A stretch of DNA of 64,000 bases from Primulina eburnea (GCF_022965805.1 NC_133108.1:45144051-45208050), one strand, 5' to 3'; positions 21,610 to 34,976 are shown, counted from the first letter of the stretch. Notes: generated from the sequence alone by a model not told the origin. A program made the numbers and translations.

Positions 21610-22637
21610 GAGGCGCGAGGCTTCATTTGTGACTCGCCATTTCAGAGTGTTCCAGAGCATTTCAGTCGTTTCTGACAGGTTCTAGTCTTTTTCCGAGGTT
21701 CAGGCACTAGCGGGGAGCTACTAGTGTTGTAGCGGAGCTGTGCTCTAGTTTGGAGCTAGCGGCACCAGTGGGCTGACTGCGGACGCAGGCGTGAGTCTAG
21801 AACTGATTGTTAGGATTTGCTGGTTTGAGGTACGAAAGTACTATCCGAGATATCCTGGTCGAGTATACATCCTTATATGTGTTGCATGATTATGTGGTGC
21901 ATTGATATATGTCATATAATGCATGCTATTATGTCACGTTTTATGATGCATGTTGCATTTCATGTTGAGCCGTATCTCCTTCGAGATAGCCTTTACTGTT
22001 GAGCTGTATCTCTTTCGAGATAAGCTATATCTTGTGGGGCCGCTCAGCCCTGTCTTGTCTTGTGGACGCATGGACACCGAGAGTACACAGTGGCCGACTT
22101 GTCCGGAGGGCTTCGGTGATCCGGGACATTTTAGGTCCACGTCTGTTCTTGTAGTGGATGCAGTGACCCAGAGGAGTACCGCGCGGCACTATCCACTTGG
22201 CGCCTCTAGACTGAGCATTTTGAGATCCTTTGTTACTCCTGTTTCTTGACTACCCTGGTATCATATCATAGCATGTGCATTTCATATAGGCTTGTATACT
22301 CATGCTTTTGTACTGGGCGTTCTTATCGCTCACGTCCTCGGTTTTGTTTATCTTGGACACTCCATTCCCACGGGGCAGGCCTCAGGTTGGATGGCTCAGG
22401 AGGAGGAGGAGGAGGACGTTGAGTAGCCGGTGGAGTTATTTATTCAGTACTCTTTGATTCGATATGGTTGTACCGTATACTTTCTTTTCATTCTGAGTTG
22501 TTATGGATTTTCGATGGGGTTGTATAACTATCATTTGTTGACCTTTTCCGCTATTATCTCTGATTGTTATTAATTAAGTTAATTGCATGCTTAGTTCTTG
22601 ATTAGTAGGTGATTCTGGAACGGGTCACTACAGTGTA

Positions 22638-25166
22638 AACACTGAAACCATCAGATCCTGACGGTAACGCCAAAACAGGTGCAGAAGTCAGAAGTCGACG
22701 AAGCTCTCTGAAACTATCTTCGCACTCAGATGACCACTCAAATGGAACATCCTTCCGAGTAAGTTACGTCAATGGTCTAGCTACCTGAGAGAAATTCACG
22801 ATGAAGCGACGATAATACCCTGCCAGACCTAGGAAACTACGGATCTCAGCCACCGTCGTAGGACGTGACCAATTCAGCACTGCCTCAATCTTGCTGGGAT
22901 CCACAGAAATTCCTTCCTTGGAAATCACATGACCAAGGAATACTACACGATCAATCCAGAACTCGCACTTACTCAGCTTAGCATACAATTGCTTCTCGCG
23001 AAGAATCTGCAACACAATCCTCAAGTGCTGGATATGCTCTTCCACACTGTGAGAATAAATCAAGATATCGTCGATGAAAACCACAACAAACTGATCTAGA
23101 AAATCCCGAAAGACTCGATTCATCAGATCCATGAACACTGCTGGCGCATTCGTCAATCCAAATGGCATAACTAGAAACTCGTAATGCCCATATCGAGTAC
23201 GAAATGCAGTCTTGGAAATATCATCATCTCTAACTCTCATCTGATGATAACCCGATCGCAAGTCAATCTTGGAGTAAACAGAGGTACCCTGAAGCTGATC
23301 GAACAAATCATCGATACGAGGTAATGGATACTTGTTTTTGATCGTCACACGATTCAGCTGGCGATAATCAATGCACAATCGCATAGATCCATCTTTCTTC
23401 TTGACAAACAAGACTGGAGCTCCCCAAGGTGAAACACTCGGGCGAATATAACCTTTATCAAGAAGATCCTGCAATTGCTGCTTCAATTCTCTCATCTCTG
23501 ACGGAGCAAGACGATAGGGGGCACGAGAAATCGGTGCAGTCCCTGGCATTAACTCAATGCCAAATTCCACCTCTCTAACCGGAGGAAAACCAGGAATCTC
23601 ATCTGGAAAAACATCAGGAAATTCACAAACCACTGGAATATCATATATACCAACACTACCTGTGGAGGAATCAATCGCATAGATGAGGTAGCCTTCCCCG
23701 CCCGCCTCTAAAGCACGACAGGCTTTCAGAGCAGATACCACCGGCATCGGAGGTCGCGCTCCCTCACCATAGAAAAACCAACTAGAGCTCTCAGTCGTAC
23801 GAAACTGAACAAGCTTCTGGTAACAATCCACGGTAGCTCGGTAGGTAGTCAATAGGTCTATACCTAGAATACAATCAAAATCTTCCATCTCCAGGATCAT
23901 AAGATTCGCAATCAATTCGTTAACCTCAAAATCTAAGGGACAACCCATCACTAGACACTTCGCTAACACCGAATGACCCATCGGGGTAGAAACGGAAAGA
24001 ATGACGTCTAGAGAAACATACGGTAACTTATGACGCTTAACAAATCGTGCAGAAATGAATGAATGTGATGCTCCGGTATCAATAAGAACAAAAGCAGGAA
24101 TACCACATAAACGAAAAGTACCTGCTATGACTCTCTCCGTTTCATCTGCAGCCTGATCCTGGTTCAGCGCAAAAACCTGACCTTGGGCACGAGGTCGAAG
24201 ATTTGAACTACCCACTGCCTGACCCTGCCTCCTCTGCTGAACAGTCGTCTGAGATCCGGAACCAGATCCTGCTCCACCTCGCAACTGAGGACAATTCTTC
24301 TTGAGATGACCCATCTCTCCGCACTGAAAACAAGCTCCCGCGGCTGATCGACATTGCTCCGATGGATGGTTCTTCCCACAATGCACACAAGAAACCTTCT
24401 TCTTACCAAAGCGGAAAACACCGCTAGACCGTGATCCAGATCCAGAAGAAGAAGAACCAGATTTCTTGAAAGACTGAGATCGAGGGCTCAAAGTACTCGG
24501 AGGTCTAGAAGAAAGAATAGCCCTACCACGCTGGAGACTGATCTCTGCCTGGCGACACCGGTTCACTAACCCATCATAAGAAGTAGGATTATCACAGACA
24601 GTGACTCGATCAAAAATCTCCTGGTTAAGACCCTGGAGGAAATGGTCTTACTTGGCCTCAGAACTGCCACTGATATGAGGGGCAAAGGGTAACAACTCGA
24701 AGAACTTCTGCTGATATTCATCAACAGACATACTCCCATGCTTAAGATTCAGGAGCTCAATCGTCTTTGCCTGGCGAAGGGCTGGAGGAAAATACAGCTG
24801 CATGAAAGCCGCACGGAAATCGGCCCAAGTCACCCTACCCTGAGACTGGACTATCGGCGCAGAAGTCGATCGCCACCACTTGCGCGCACGGCCCTCGAGA
24901 AGAAAACTAAGGGTCTCCATCCTCTGCTCCTCGGTGCACTGGAATGCACGAAAACAACTCTCCATGCGCTCTAACCAATCCTCAGCATCATCGGGAGTCT
25001 CACCACCGACTAAAGGCTTAGGCCCCATCTGAATGAAACGGTGCAAATCAAAACGCCTAGGACCATCCCGACGATGACGATGTTCACGATGACGCCTACG
25101 ATCGTCCTGGTCACCCCAACGACCTACACTTCCCTGACTACTCTCATCACCAAAGTGGTCAGCCAT
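22638..25166 (-). pseudogene. Outer chromovirus gag-pol, N-terminal half, two nonsense mutations
   Basis: The start is the ATG at 25166 (MADHFGDESS), where codon 17 is intact TGG. The frame covers gag, the zinc knuckle, protease (DTGASHS), reverse transcriptase (FIDD intact, and GHVISKEG intact where the inner copy has lost a base) and the beginning of RNase H. Two in-frame stops break it: TAT to TAA at about 24649-24651 in gag (inner copy reads KYDHF), and CAA to TAA at 22764-22766 just after VARPLT. The remaining RNase H part runs to the insertion point. Apart from the point changes it is almost the same as the inner copy. Confidence 0.93.
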
Positions 25167-25248
25167 CGCTACAAGATAGAATGGGGAAAATGGTAAAATG
25201 GTCAACGAAAATCCCAAAACAGAATCTATATCCCAAAATCGTAAGCAT

Positions 25249-25260
25249 GCTCTGATACCA
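25249..25260 (-). other. Primer-binding site of the outer chromovirus
   Basis: The plus strand gctctgatacca is the complement of TGGTATCAGAGC, four bases from the 5' LTR of the minus-strand element. Confidence 0.9.
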
Positions 25261-25264
25261 TAAA

Positions 25265-26697
25265 TGTAGTGACCCGTTCCAGAATCACCTACTAATCAAG
25301 AACTAAGCATGCAATTAACTTAATTAATAATAATCAGAGATAACAGCGGAAATATGGCCAACGACAGTAGTTATACAACCCAATCGAAATCAGAACAACT
25401 CAAAATATATTCGGTACAACCATATCGAAAAGAATAGTACTGAAAACTAAACCAACCAGCTACTCACTGTCCTCCTCCTGCTCTTCCCGAGCCATCCAAC
25501 CTGAGGCCTGCCCCGTGGGAATGGGGTGTCCAAGATAAACAAAACCGAGGACGTGAGCGATAAGAACGCCCAGTACAAAAGCATGAGTATACAAGCCTAT
25601 ATGAAATGCACATGCTATGATATGATACCAGGGTAGTCAAGAAACAGGAGTAACAAAGGATCTCAAAATGCTCAGTCTAGAGGCGCCAAGTGGATAGTGC
25701 CGCGCGGTACTCCTCTGGGTCACTGCATCCACTACAAGAACAGACGTGGACCTAAAATGTCCCGGATCACCGAAGCCCTCCGGACCCGTCGGCCACTGTG
25801 TACTCTCGGTGTCCATGCGTCCACAAGACAAGACAGGGCTGAGCGGCCCCACAAGATATAGCTTATCTCGAAAGAGATACAGCTCAACAGTAAAGGCTAT
25901 CTCGAAGGAGATACGGCTCAACATGAAATGCAACATGCATCATAAAACGTGACATAATAGCATGCATCATATGACATATATCAATGCACCACATAATCAT
26001 GCAACACATATAAGGATGTATACTCGACCAGGATATCTCGGATAGTACTTTCGTACCTCTATCACAGCAAGCCTAGCCTTACGCAACACCGCTAATCAGG
26101 TCTAGAACAAGCCTACGCATCAAAAGCATACCCAATGAACAATACTACCATGCTCGACTAGCAAAACCAGTACTACCAAAGGTTTAGGGTTTACCTTCGT
26201 CCGTCGACAGCCCTTTGATGTCGATTGACTCGTAACTCAGGCGTCGCTACGCTACCAATCCTGGCAGCTCTTGGCTATCGCTCGACCGACAACTAACCCT
26301 AGAAACCTTCCAAACTTCTCAAATATGAGACACAACTCAAGAATTTGCAATGCAAAATGAGGAAATCCGAGCACTATTTATAGGCTATGTTCGGATCCAC
26401 CGAACCCACTTCGGAACGTCCGAACTCCTACGTGTCCATCAGCTCTTGACACCTCATGATCGGATCCACCGAACCTACACTTCGGATCATCCGAACTTGC
26501 ATGTAAACTGACGTGTCGATCAACTCTTGACACCTCATGATCGGATCCACCGAACCCACTTCGGATCGTCCGAACTCTTCGGTGCTACCGAACCATCTTC
26601 GGTCCGTCCGATCATGACCACGGTCAAAATTACACATTAAACCTTCTTAATCACCATTAATCCGTTAATTACCCAATTTGGAATTCGGGCTACTACA
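25265..26697 (-). repeat. 5' LTR of the outer chromovirus
   Basis: 1433 bp, the same length as the left LTR and identical over all parts compared by eye except one base. It ends ctactaca followed by the duplication atgtg at 26698-26702. TATA box on the minus strand at 26375-26382. Confidence 0.95.
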
Positions 26698-26702
26698 ATG
26701 TG

Positions 26703-29292
26703 ACATTGTATCTACACAGTTTTGAACATCATAAGATTTCGATCTAGTAATATACTTAGATACCGGACGAATCAGTGAGTGATTAGAATCTATCTACTTC
26801 CGAATTGATTTAGGAGCTAGGGCCAAAATACTTTGATTTCTTCTTTTTTGGCAACCATGCTCATACTTTACTTATCAAACTTGCTAAAAATTTGTGATTT
26901 TAACTTTATTAGTTTTTATTTAAAAATAATCTTTATTTCAATAATATTTTAAGGTTTGATCTGATTATAACATTTATTTTATCTGTATACTCATACAAGA
27001 TGCATAGATAAAATTATTAAATCTACAATAGGTACTATGATATCTGTTTCTTAACATAAGATCATGAAACTCATTAAAAAGTGTATTGTTTTTTTCTAAA
27101 TTGATCGCTTAGAATAAGGATAAAAGCCGTTCGAACTTGAAACTAGCATCTATGGTGTAAACGACATGTTTCATTGGTAAGGACATGAAGATGTTCATTC
27201 ATACAGACATGTGATCATTTGATGATGTACTGAACAACCTCCCTCGAACTTTCCAATTGGATATCACTATCAAGTGGAATAATTTACGATTATGGTTGTA
27301 TATCATTAGTCATTTGACCCTGAACAACGTGAAGGCTCTATGTATTAGCATGCATTTGGAGTCATTGTCGGGAATTAACCGTTCACATACAGGTGAAAAT
27401 ATCTTATATGATCTGATGAGTTAATAGTGTAAATAATATCTAGCTAGAGTAAAACATGTGCATTTTGGAAAGACTTTTCTAAAGTTACACATATTATATC
27501 ACTATTATTACTCAAATATAAAACACATCATTATCGAATTCATTTGCAACTCTCGATATACCAATGGCTGTAGATTTGATCGAGTTATATAAATTGAAGA
27601 GACTGTACTGTACGTCAACCATAATCTGAATGGTATAAACAGACTTGAGTTATGATGTTCTTGATCAAAGTGTTGATGAAAAGAATGCGGCTAATTATGA
27701 TAGGCTCAAATAGAAACAAAATTTGTGAATCACATGAAGTTGTGAACACACGGCTGTATACCTGAACCATCGAAGGTTGCACAAGTATTGAATTTTATGT
27801 TCTCATTGAGATATTCAAATTCAAGGAGTTAAATTTGGCGACTGTAGTTTGATGAAGATCAAACAAATTTCTTGTAAAAGAGTTAATAAGTTGATTTCGT
27901 TATTGGAAGTTGTGGAAGTTAGTCTAACTGCTAATTAAGTTATGAGAGTAGAACTGTCTGTTTTAGCAAAAGATTTCAAAATACTAACAGCTAAAAAAAT
28001 TGAGTCGGTGGAAAATTTCGGCATTCGAAACTTTCATTTTTCATTATGGAAACGAGATTTGTACCCTCGATACATCGGTACTGTCTGGTCATCAATCGGA
28101 GTTGTAATAAGTTCATAATTATTTATTTAGTAGATTTAAAATATATTAAGTAAATAATAAATATGTAGTAGTGACTACTAAGTGCAAAATTCTCATGAAA
28201 TATTTTAGAATATATTAATGAATTATTAATTAATTCAATAGTCAAATAAAAGTTCTTTAATTTAAAGTTTAAACAAATATATGTATACATATTTTATTAT
28301 CAAAAGTTGATAATAATTTAATTATACCTGATATTTTCAAAAATTGAAAATACATATATGAGATATTTTGATTAATAAAAAACAGTATTATGATAAAAGA
28401 AGAGTCATGATTAGATCAATAAAAAAGACTTTTATATATGTGTAATCAATAATTGAATTATATTCACAAGTTTTTGTTCATCAAATTTTGTTGGCAACAC
28501 AAAAACATTCTTCGTTATCCCTCACAAAAGATTTCGGGCACCCCAACTGGGAGAAAACCCATGGCCGATCATTCTTCCTCTACAGCACTGTCGCGTCGAC
28601 GCTGCAATCTCGCCATATTTCTGAAATTCCGGTGATTAACTCTCGACGTCATTTTCGTTTAGATATCTAGTGCGATGTATACGAGGAATCCAACTTCTGG
28701 CTGTGGATCTGATTAGATGATTAAAGACGACATTATATACGCAAAAGTAAACTATTGTAAAACACTCTATGCATAATTTAAATCATACAAAATCTAATGA
28801 ATGTTTTGATTGTCAAAATAAAATATTTTAAATTTTGTTTTCTCCTTGAGTGTGAAAACAGTAATATAGAATTATCCGTAAAAAGTAAAACAAGAAGTTA
28901 AATAGTTTAAATTACAAAATAATATCATTTTACCATAGCATTAACGATAACTCTGTTTGATACTACAATAGTAATATATTCAATCTCCACATTTTCAGCT
29001 GTGTATATGCAATTAGTCATCCCTGCATTTGTAGAAATGAAAAAAGGTTAGAAAAAATGAGTTTTGTCCTCATTTAGAATCGATAAAATAATTCGAACTA
29101 ACTACATATCGAAAAGAATTGTTTCTCGATCACTAATTATGGTGAATGATAAATTAATTGAGTACGAAGTTTATGGAATGGAAAGATTGAATTTAAAAAA
29201 AATGTGTATATATATATTATAATATTATATATATAATATTATAATATATTATATAAAAAAATTGGTCATGTGATTTCTCATTTTGTGATGCC
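26703..29292. other. AT-rich intergenic region, no gene recognised
   Basis: Short open frames near 28453-28670 have no recognisable product. The stretch 27140-27420 has higher complexity and reads like decayed transposon sequence, but no coding domain could be named. Around 29209-29256 there is a TA-rich imperfect palindrome. Confidence 0.4.
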
Positions 29293-29297
29293 ACTTC

Positions 29298-31206
29298 TGT
29301 AATGCCTGAAATAAATATCACAAGTTATGGATTTAGTAATGTGAGATTACTAAATAATTAATGATTTTTTAAATAGAGAAATATGACATAGTTTGGTCAT
29401 ATGAAGTCCGAATGATTTGAAATTTGGATATGACGTAGAAAACTCAAAGATATAGAAGTTTCATGTTTTGAGTTTTGGAAAATTTAATCGTTTGACTGGT
29501 CCAAAGAGATATACCGGTGATAAAATGTTAAATATTATATTATATTATTTTATTAATATAATATAATATAATATTAAAAAAAAAAAACTTAGATAAATTT
29601 GAAACTCACGAACGTGAGTTTCAATGTTTGGTAGAAACATTTTCTTTACAGTGAGAAAATCGAGAGAAAGGAGGAAACAACATTTTGATTTTCTTTTCGA
29701 TTTATCGGTTTATCCAATCGACGAACCGACTTCAATTCTGGGATCGTTGATACGAGGTCTTCGATTTGAGGTATAAATTATGTAGTTTTGGTGATGTTAG
29801 AAATTCGTCGATTTTGGGAATAAATCCGATAAATTGTTAAATCATACTGAAATTGAAGATTGTTGAATAGTGTATGATTTTAACGAAGTAGAGAAGATTA
29901 TAGTGATATTGTTTTGAATTATTCCTAATTTATTATAATTAGGGATTTTTAATCGTTGAATTGAAATTGGTGAGTTGTTATTCAGTTGTTATTAATTCTG
30001 ATTATATATTCGAAGTCTACGAAGTATAGGCTACACGTTGATATAAAGTTTTCGCAATTTGACGGATGTTGTAAAATAGCCTATCATTTTATGTTAAATT
30101 AATTATGGTGTATTTGATGGTAGTATTATGAATTAAATACACCGGAATATTAAATTGTTGAACGATAAGAATTTATAATCGAGTTTTATATTTTGTTGAA
30201 TTAATGATTGTTGAGCTATTTAATGTGATATATTGAGGCTGTTATGACTGTGTTGATACGTTGACAATGATCTGATAATTGTTGTTGAATTATTTAGATA
30301 CGTCACAAGCCTCGGGATCAAAGAAATAGCCAGATTTTATATATACTCGATTATCAGGTACGTGTTGACGTACGAGCATATGTTGTTATTGTTTAGTATT
30401 GATGAATACTATTGTGTTGAACGATGATAAATCACTGGATTGGGTGATTTTATATTATATATGTTGTTTATTATTGTCGATGTTGTTGGCTGTCGTTGTT
30501 GGGAGACGTCACGTTGATGTTGTTCGTTCAACGATATTGCTGTCGCCGGAGTTGGGGTGCGACGTATCGTTGATGTTATTCGTTCGACGATATTGCTGTC
30601 GCCGGTGTTGGGGTGCGACGTATCGTCGATGTTATTATTCGTTCGACGATATTGCTGTCGCCGGTGTTGGGGTGCGACGTATCGTCGATGTTGTTGTTCG
30701 TTCGACGATATTGCTGTCGCCGGAGTTTGGGTGTGACGTATCGTCGATGTTATTGCTGCAGTGTGTTGTTGTTGAGATTGTTGTTGGCTGATTTTCCAGA
30801 AACGGCAAAGGGGGTATTTCTGTTATCATTTCAGTTATATTTTATGTTGTTAATATAACTGTTATGTATTACGATGATGATTGTTGTATATGTTCACCCT
30901 TTGAGGGTTGTTTCTGTTGGGCAGGTTACAAGACTATGCGTGAGACAGGATAGTGGTGAAGGACTAGGTGTGTCTAGTCAAACAGTCCTGTAGTTGATAG
31001 TAGATAGAGACAGTATAGCTTATTGTCTTATTTGAGTTGTATGTGTGTATTTATTATACTGTTTCTGCTGCATTGACGTAGATAGTGTGGTGATTGCACT
31101 ATTTTTGTCGTATATGCATTATATTATTACGTCGTCGAAAAGAAACTTTTTTATGCATATGACGTCACATGTTGTATGATTACGTGGCGAGGTTTGGGGA
31201 ACCACA
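29298..31206 (+). mobile_element. Solo LTR of a Ty3/gypsy-like element
   Basis: It starts TGTAATGCCTG and ends GGGGAACCACA, with terminal TG...CA. The five bases acttc flank it on both sides (29293-29297 and 31207-31211). No coding sequence, primer-binding site or second LTR is nearby, so it is best read as a solo LTR of 1909 bp left by LTR-LTR recombination. Its start resembles the arms of the palindrome at 49424-52966, and so does its late region (gcaggttacaagactatgcg, then gtagttgatagtag). The family is inferred from that similarity. Confidence 0.7.
30525..30755 (+). repeat. Tandem repeat of 56-59 bp, four copies, inside the solo LTR
   Basis: Units start at 30525, 30581, 30640 and 30699 with cgttcgacgatattgctgtc, followed by gccgg and ggtgcgacgtatcg. 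The array is GC-rich compared with its surroundings and contains CG-rich near-palindromes (tcgacga, gacgtatcgtcga). Confidence 0.9.
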
Positions 31207-31211
31207 ACTTC

Positions 31212-34200
31212 GGCCAAGTCTTTTTTAATTAAAGGGTGCATCACGTCAATCAAGTCTTTTCATCTTCAATAAATATGATGTCCACATTTCATTTATTGCA
31301 CCAAATTCTCTTTTTCTCTTTTCTCTCTCTAATTAGTTCTATATGCGAATTTTTAAGTATTCACGCTTAAAGTTCAAATTTCTAAAGATATAAAATCTTG
31401 AATTTGAATTTTCTAAGCTTATACGTTTAGATTCGAACTTTGAAATAAATTCGAGAGTTGTCTTCTAGTTTTGAGTTTTTTTAAGCATTTGCGCTTAAAT
31501 ATAAGTTTTGCAAGATTTAAAATCTTCAAATTGGGTTTTTAAGTTTAACGCTTAGAATTCGAAATTAGAAAGTTTGCATTTAATCTTGACATCATTCTAA
31601 ACATTTCAAGTTCGTGCGACTTTAAAATTCGTAGTCGTTGTGTCTTGGGAAACAAATTGCCAACAACCATGAGCACCGGGACGGAGCAATATTGTTTTAA
31701 GGAAAAAATCAAAATCTTGTTTCGATTATTTTTTCGAAGTCATTTAGTTTACCCATTTCTATCCATTTCTCAAGAAAAATAAAAAATATATCTACCAATA
31801 AATTTTGAACTTGAGTTTGCGTCAGCTCAGGCAGTAGTGCAAGACAGGCAACAAGCTGCCTTGATGGGCCTTACCCTTAAAAAAAATAGATTTTATATCA
31901 TCTGGGCCCAATCTACAAGACCGAGTAAAGTATGGGCAGGCTGACAATGGGAACGGGCTGCTCTTTTATTTTAAGAGCAACAATGCGAGCTTTGCCATTT
32001 GGAACTTTTTAATAAAGTATTGGGGATCTCTTTTGGGTTCATGGGCTACCGGAATTTGATAAAATTTTAAAAATAAAATAAAAACTTTCACCAAAATTTT
32101 ATTTGCACTCGTATGTATTTTGAGACACGGGAAAAAACGTTGACTAATCAAATTATTATCGAGCCACGAAAAAAATTCAAGAAAGAGATAAATCCTCTAT
32201 CTATTTTACGTCAAGCGATATGTGGAGTAACTATCTATATAGCAATAAAAGCAAGATGTGTAGGTGGATCAACTCATCAAGTTCTCATTGAAATATGATC
32301 CACACAAAGAAAAACACTTGACATTCGTTAGTTATTAGCGGCATCCCGAAAATGCCCGGATCGAAATATGACTTTCAAATCAAATTCCAAATTAGTGAAT
32401 GCTGTATGTGAGGGTGTTGACTAAACTTATTTAAATCAACTGATAAGCTCTTGCATCGTATAAGTTTTTTATATGAAGCTGATAAGATGTGATGACTTAG
32501 TTTAAAAAAATATATTAAATTTTTTTGCAAACTTAATTTAAACAACTAAAATCATTAATAATATTTAGTGTTACAAGATTTTTTTATTGTCAAATTACCA
32601 TAAAATATAATGAGTTAATGTAAAAAAAATAGTTTAAAAATAAATTTGAAAATATTTTATTTTTATAAAAAATAATCATTTGAATTACACTTAAAAATAT
32701 TTTGTTCTTTTAAAAAATATTATATCTATTTTTAATGTGTAGAATTATACACTAAAAATATTTAATTTTTTTTGTTTTTTATTGGAAAAATGAGACGGTC
32801 TCGGGTTTATTTTGAGACGGTTTTATTTGTGTCACCATGAAAAGTATATTTTTAAAGAGTATACTTTTTCAATATGGAGATTGAACGTCTCACGATTTCC
32901 CGTAACGGTCTCCATGAAACTCCCTCTTTTTATTTTTTCCGCTTTGGCCATCTATTTTATCATAAAAATAATACTTACATACATAAACCATGCTATTATT
33001 GGGAGGATACCCGACCCGTGAAGGCACAAAGTTCCATTTTTTTTTTGTTGAAATACACAAGAATCAAAAGCTCAAAAAATTCAGTGAAAAACTTATGCAC
33101 GTGTCACATTTTACCTTATTTTCATGGTATCCAAAGCTGATGAGTATCCCTAGTAAACTGGTTTAAAAAATCAAGAAAATGTTTGGACTGTGAGATGAGA
33201 AAATAAAAGATGTATGTTGTAAGGATAATAAATTGAAATATATAGATTAAAAAAAACAAGAACTAAATGTTGCATATAACAAACATATAAAAATAATTAA
33301 CGTCTTATCGTTGTCTTCCTCATTCATACTAAGTGAAGTCATATGCTATATACTAGAAAAGATCAGACTCGGTAAAACTACTTGAAAAATGCTTTGAATC
33401 GGAGCTGAGCAAGCCATCTTTTTCTTTTTCTTCTTCTTTTTTTTTTATTTTATTTTTTAAAAAAATCTTTTTGAAATCATAAAAATGCATGTTTCTTGGG
33501 CACTGAGAAAATTAAACCTATTGGAATCACTGAGAAAATTAAACCTATTGGAATTTGAAATTTGTCAATATGATCCTCCAAAGGGCACAAAAACTCGGAC
33601 GGTAGGAATTTCTGACAATCAACAGTGATGTTAATTAGATGAGGTGTCTATTATGACTTTATGTGATTATTTAAATCCTTAATTATGTAATACTCCATAG
33701 AATATTTATTATTAATTATAGAAATTCGTAGTTTTCATTTACATTTTTGTCATTAAAATTGTTGTATGTCATCATAATCTGATTAGCTCAAGCATAACTT
33801 ATAATTAATTAATGAGTTTACACATGACATTTCAAAAACTCAACTGAATCTATCACTAAAAAAAAATTAAATTACGGATGATTAGAAGTTAATAAGTTGT
33901 GAGTGGTACCTGGAGAATCTTTGGCCACTAGCTTTTATTTACACTTGAAAATAATATCTAATTTAATGTTGATTTCCCTCAATTATTTGTTATGAACATT
34001 TGACACCTTTATCAATGAAAACGAATCAAAAGGGAAAGATGGTCCATTTTCAAGGAAAACATGTCAATTGATTTTGATATATGGAATAATTTAGTACATT
34101 TTTATTTAATATATAGAATTCTACCTCCACTGGACGCACAAGGATTTTTCGCAAAAAAATTTGAATTTCAACGAGTCTAATTCGAATTTTGCTTTAAGAA

Positions 34201-34976
34201 GGATAACCTAAAATTTAAATATTTTCCATTTCTACTCTTCATCCTTTTATAATTATAATATTTACCTTATTTAGCACCACCCACTTTGCTTAATTTAAGG
34301 ACCCTTAATAATCATAAACTTTGGGCAGCGGGCAGACTGCCCGAATCAATCGCTTTCCGTATATATAATACTAGTATAAATTTAAAACCCAAGCATTGGC
34401 AAAGGAAGTCTAATTTCAAATCCACCATCTCCAATTGTCTCTCTCCATGTTTTCTTTTCAAATCTTTCGGCCATTAATGAACTCTGTTCCTCCAAACGTT
34501 TCTCTCTTTTAACACCATCCTTTTCTTCATTTCTACCACAAGATTTCCTTCTCGTATCGTATATTAGCCGCCACTCTAATCGCTTCCTTGAAAATGGTCT
34601 TGTTTAATTACCTGAATTTTGTGGCTCTATTTTATCTCCAAATGTGTTTTTAATTTGCCCCAACTCGAGTGTTTTGAACTCGGTTCTCTGCACATTTCAA
34701 CTTCAATAATTGAATCTACAGTGCAGGTCTTAGCAGCATGTTTTCTTGATCAAAAGGTATTTGTTTCAAAGAGTATACAGAGTCCCACCACTTTCACCGC
34801 TTTTTAGTCAAAATTAATTAGTGTGTTCATAAAGTAATCCTGTTATCGGCCAGTTTTCAATTCTGTTTGATACTTTTCACACCCACTTTCAAAATTCGCT
34901 TCCTTTGGTAAAGATTTCAGTTAAAACCTCAGATCAGTGACCCTTAGCCTCCAACTTTTGCGAACAATCCCCTCAA
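31212..34976. other. AT-rich intergenic region and upstream region of the SMR gene
   Basis: No gene was recognised. Minor features: a 27-bp tandem duplication (cactgagaaaattaaaccta, then ttggaat) at 33501-33554; a MITE-like stretch with gagacggtctc words near 32789-32920; a C/T-rich stretch at 33415-33450. A TATA-like tatataatactag near 34361 and a pyrimidine-rich leader from about 34430 probably belong to the SMR gene that starts at 34977. Confidence 0.45.

Larger units (their letters stand above)
16131..22632 (+). mobile_element. Inner Ty3/gypsy chromovirus (Tekay/Del type), plus strand, nested in the outer copy
   Basis: Order on the plus strand: shortened 5' LTR 16131-16604, primer-binding site 16609-16620, gag-pol 16704-21121, polypurine tract 21260-21272 and full 3' LTR 21273-22632 (1360 bp). 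It is flanked by gtgta. Its internal part is nearly identical to that of the outer copy, but the U3 part of its LTR is quite different. It must be younger than the outer insertion, which is itself young. Confidence 0.95.
21273..22632 (+). repeat. 3' LTR of the inner chromovirus, full length
   Basis: It starts TGTAGTATCCC and ends GGGTCACTACA. From about 21830 to the end it is nearly identical to the U5 side of the outer LTRs. The first 560 bases (U3) differ strongly apart from the first few tens of bases. A TATA box is present at 21602-21609, and the enhancer-like array lies at 21349-21593. Confidence 0.95.
12658..26697 (-). mobile_element. Outer Ty3/gypsy chromovirus (Tekay/Del type), minus strand, interrupted by a second copy
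   Basis: Complete LTR retrotransposon: left LTR 12658-14090, polypurine tract at 14091-14104, gag-pol on the minus strand in two blocks (22638-25166 and 14241-16130), primer-binding site at 25249-25260 and right LTR 25265-26697. Both LTRs are 1433 bp; I found one mismatch (near 12883 versus the g of cccgagcc near 25490), so insertion is very recent. It is flanked by atgtg on both sides. A second family member is inserted at 16131-22632 in the opposite orientation. The C-terminal chromodomain of pol places it among chromoviruses. Confidence 0.95.
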
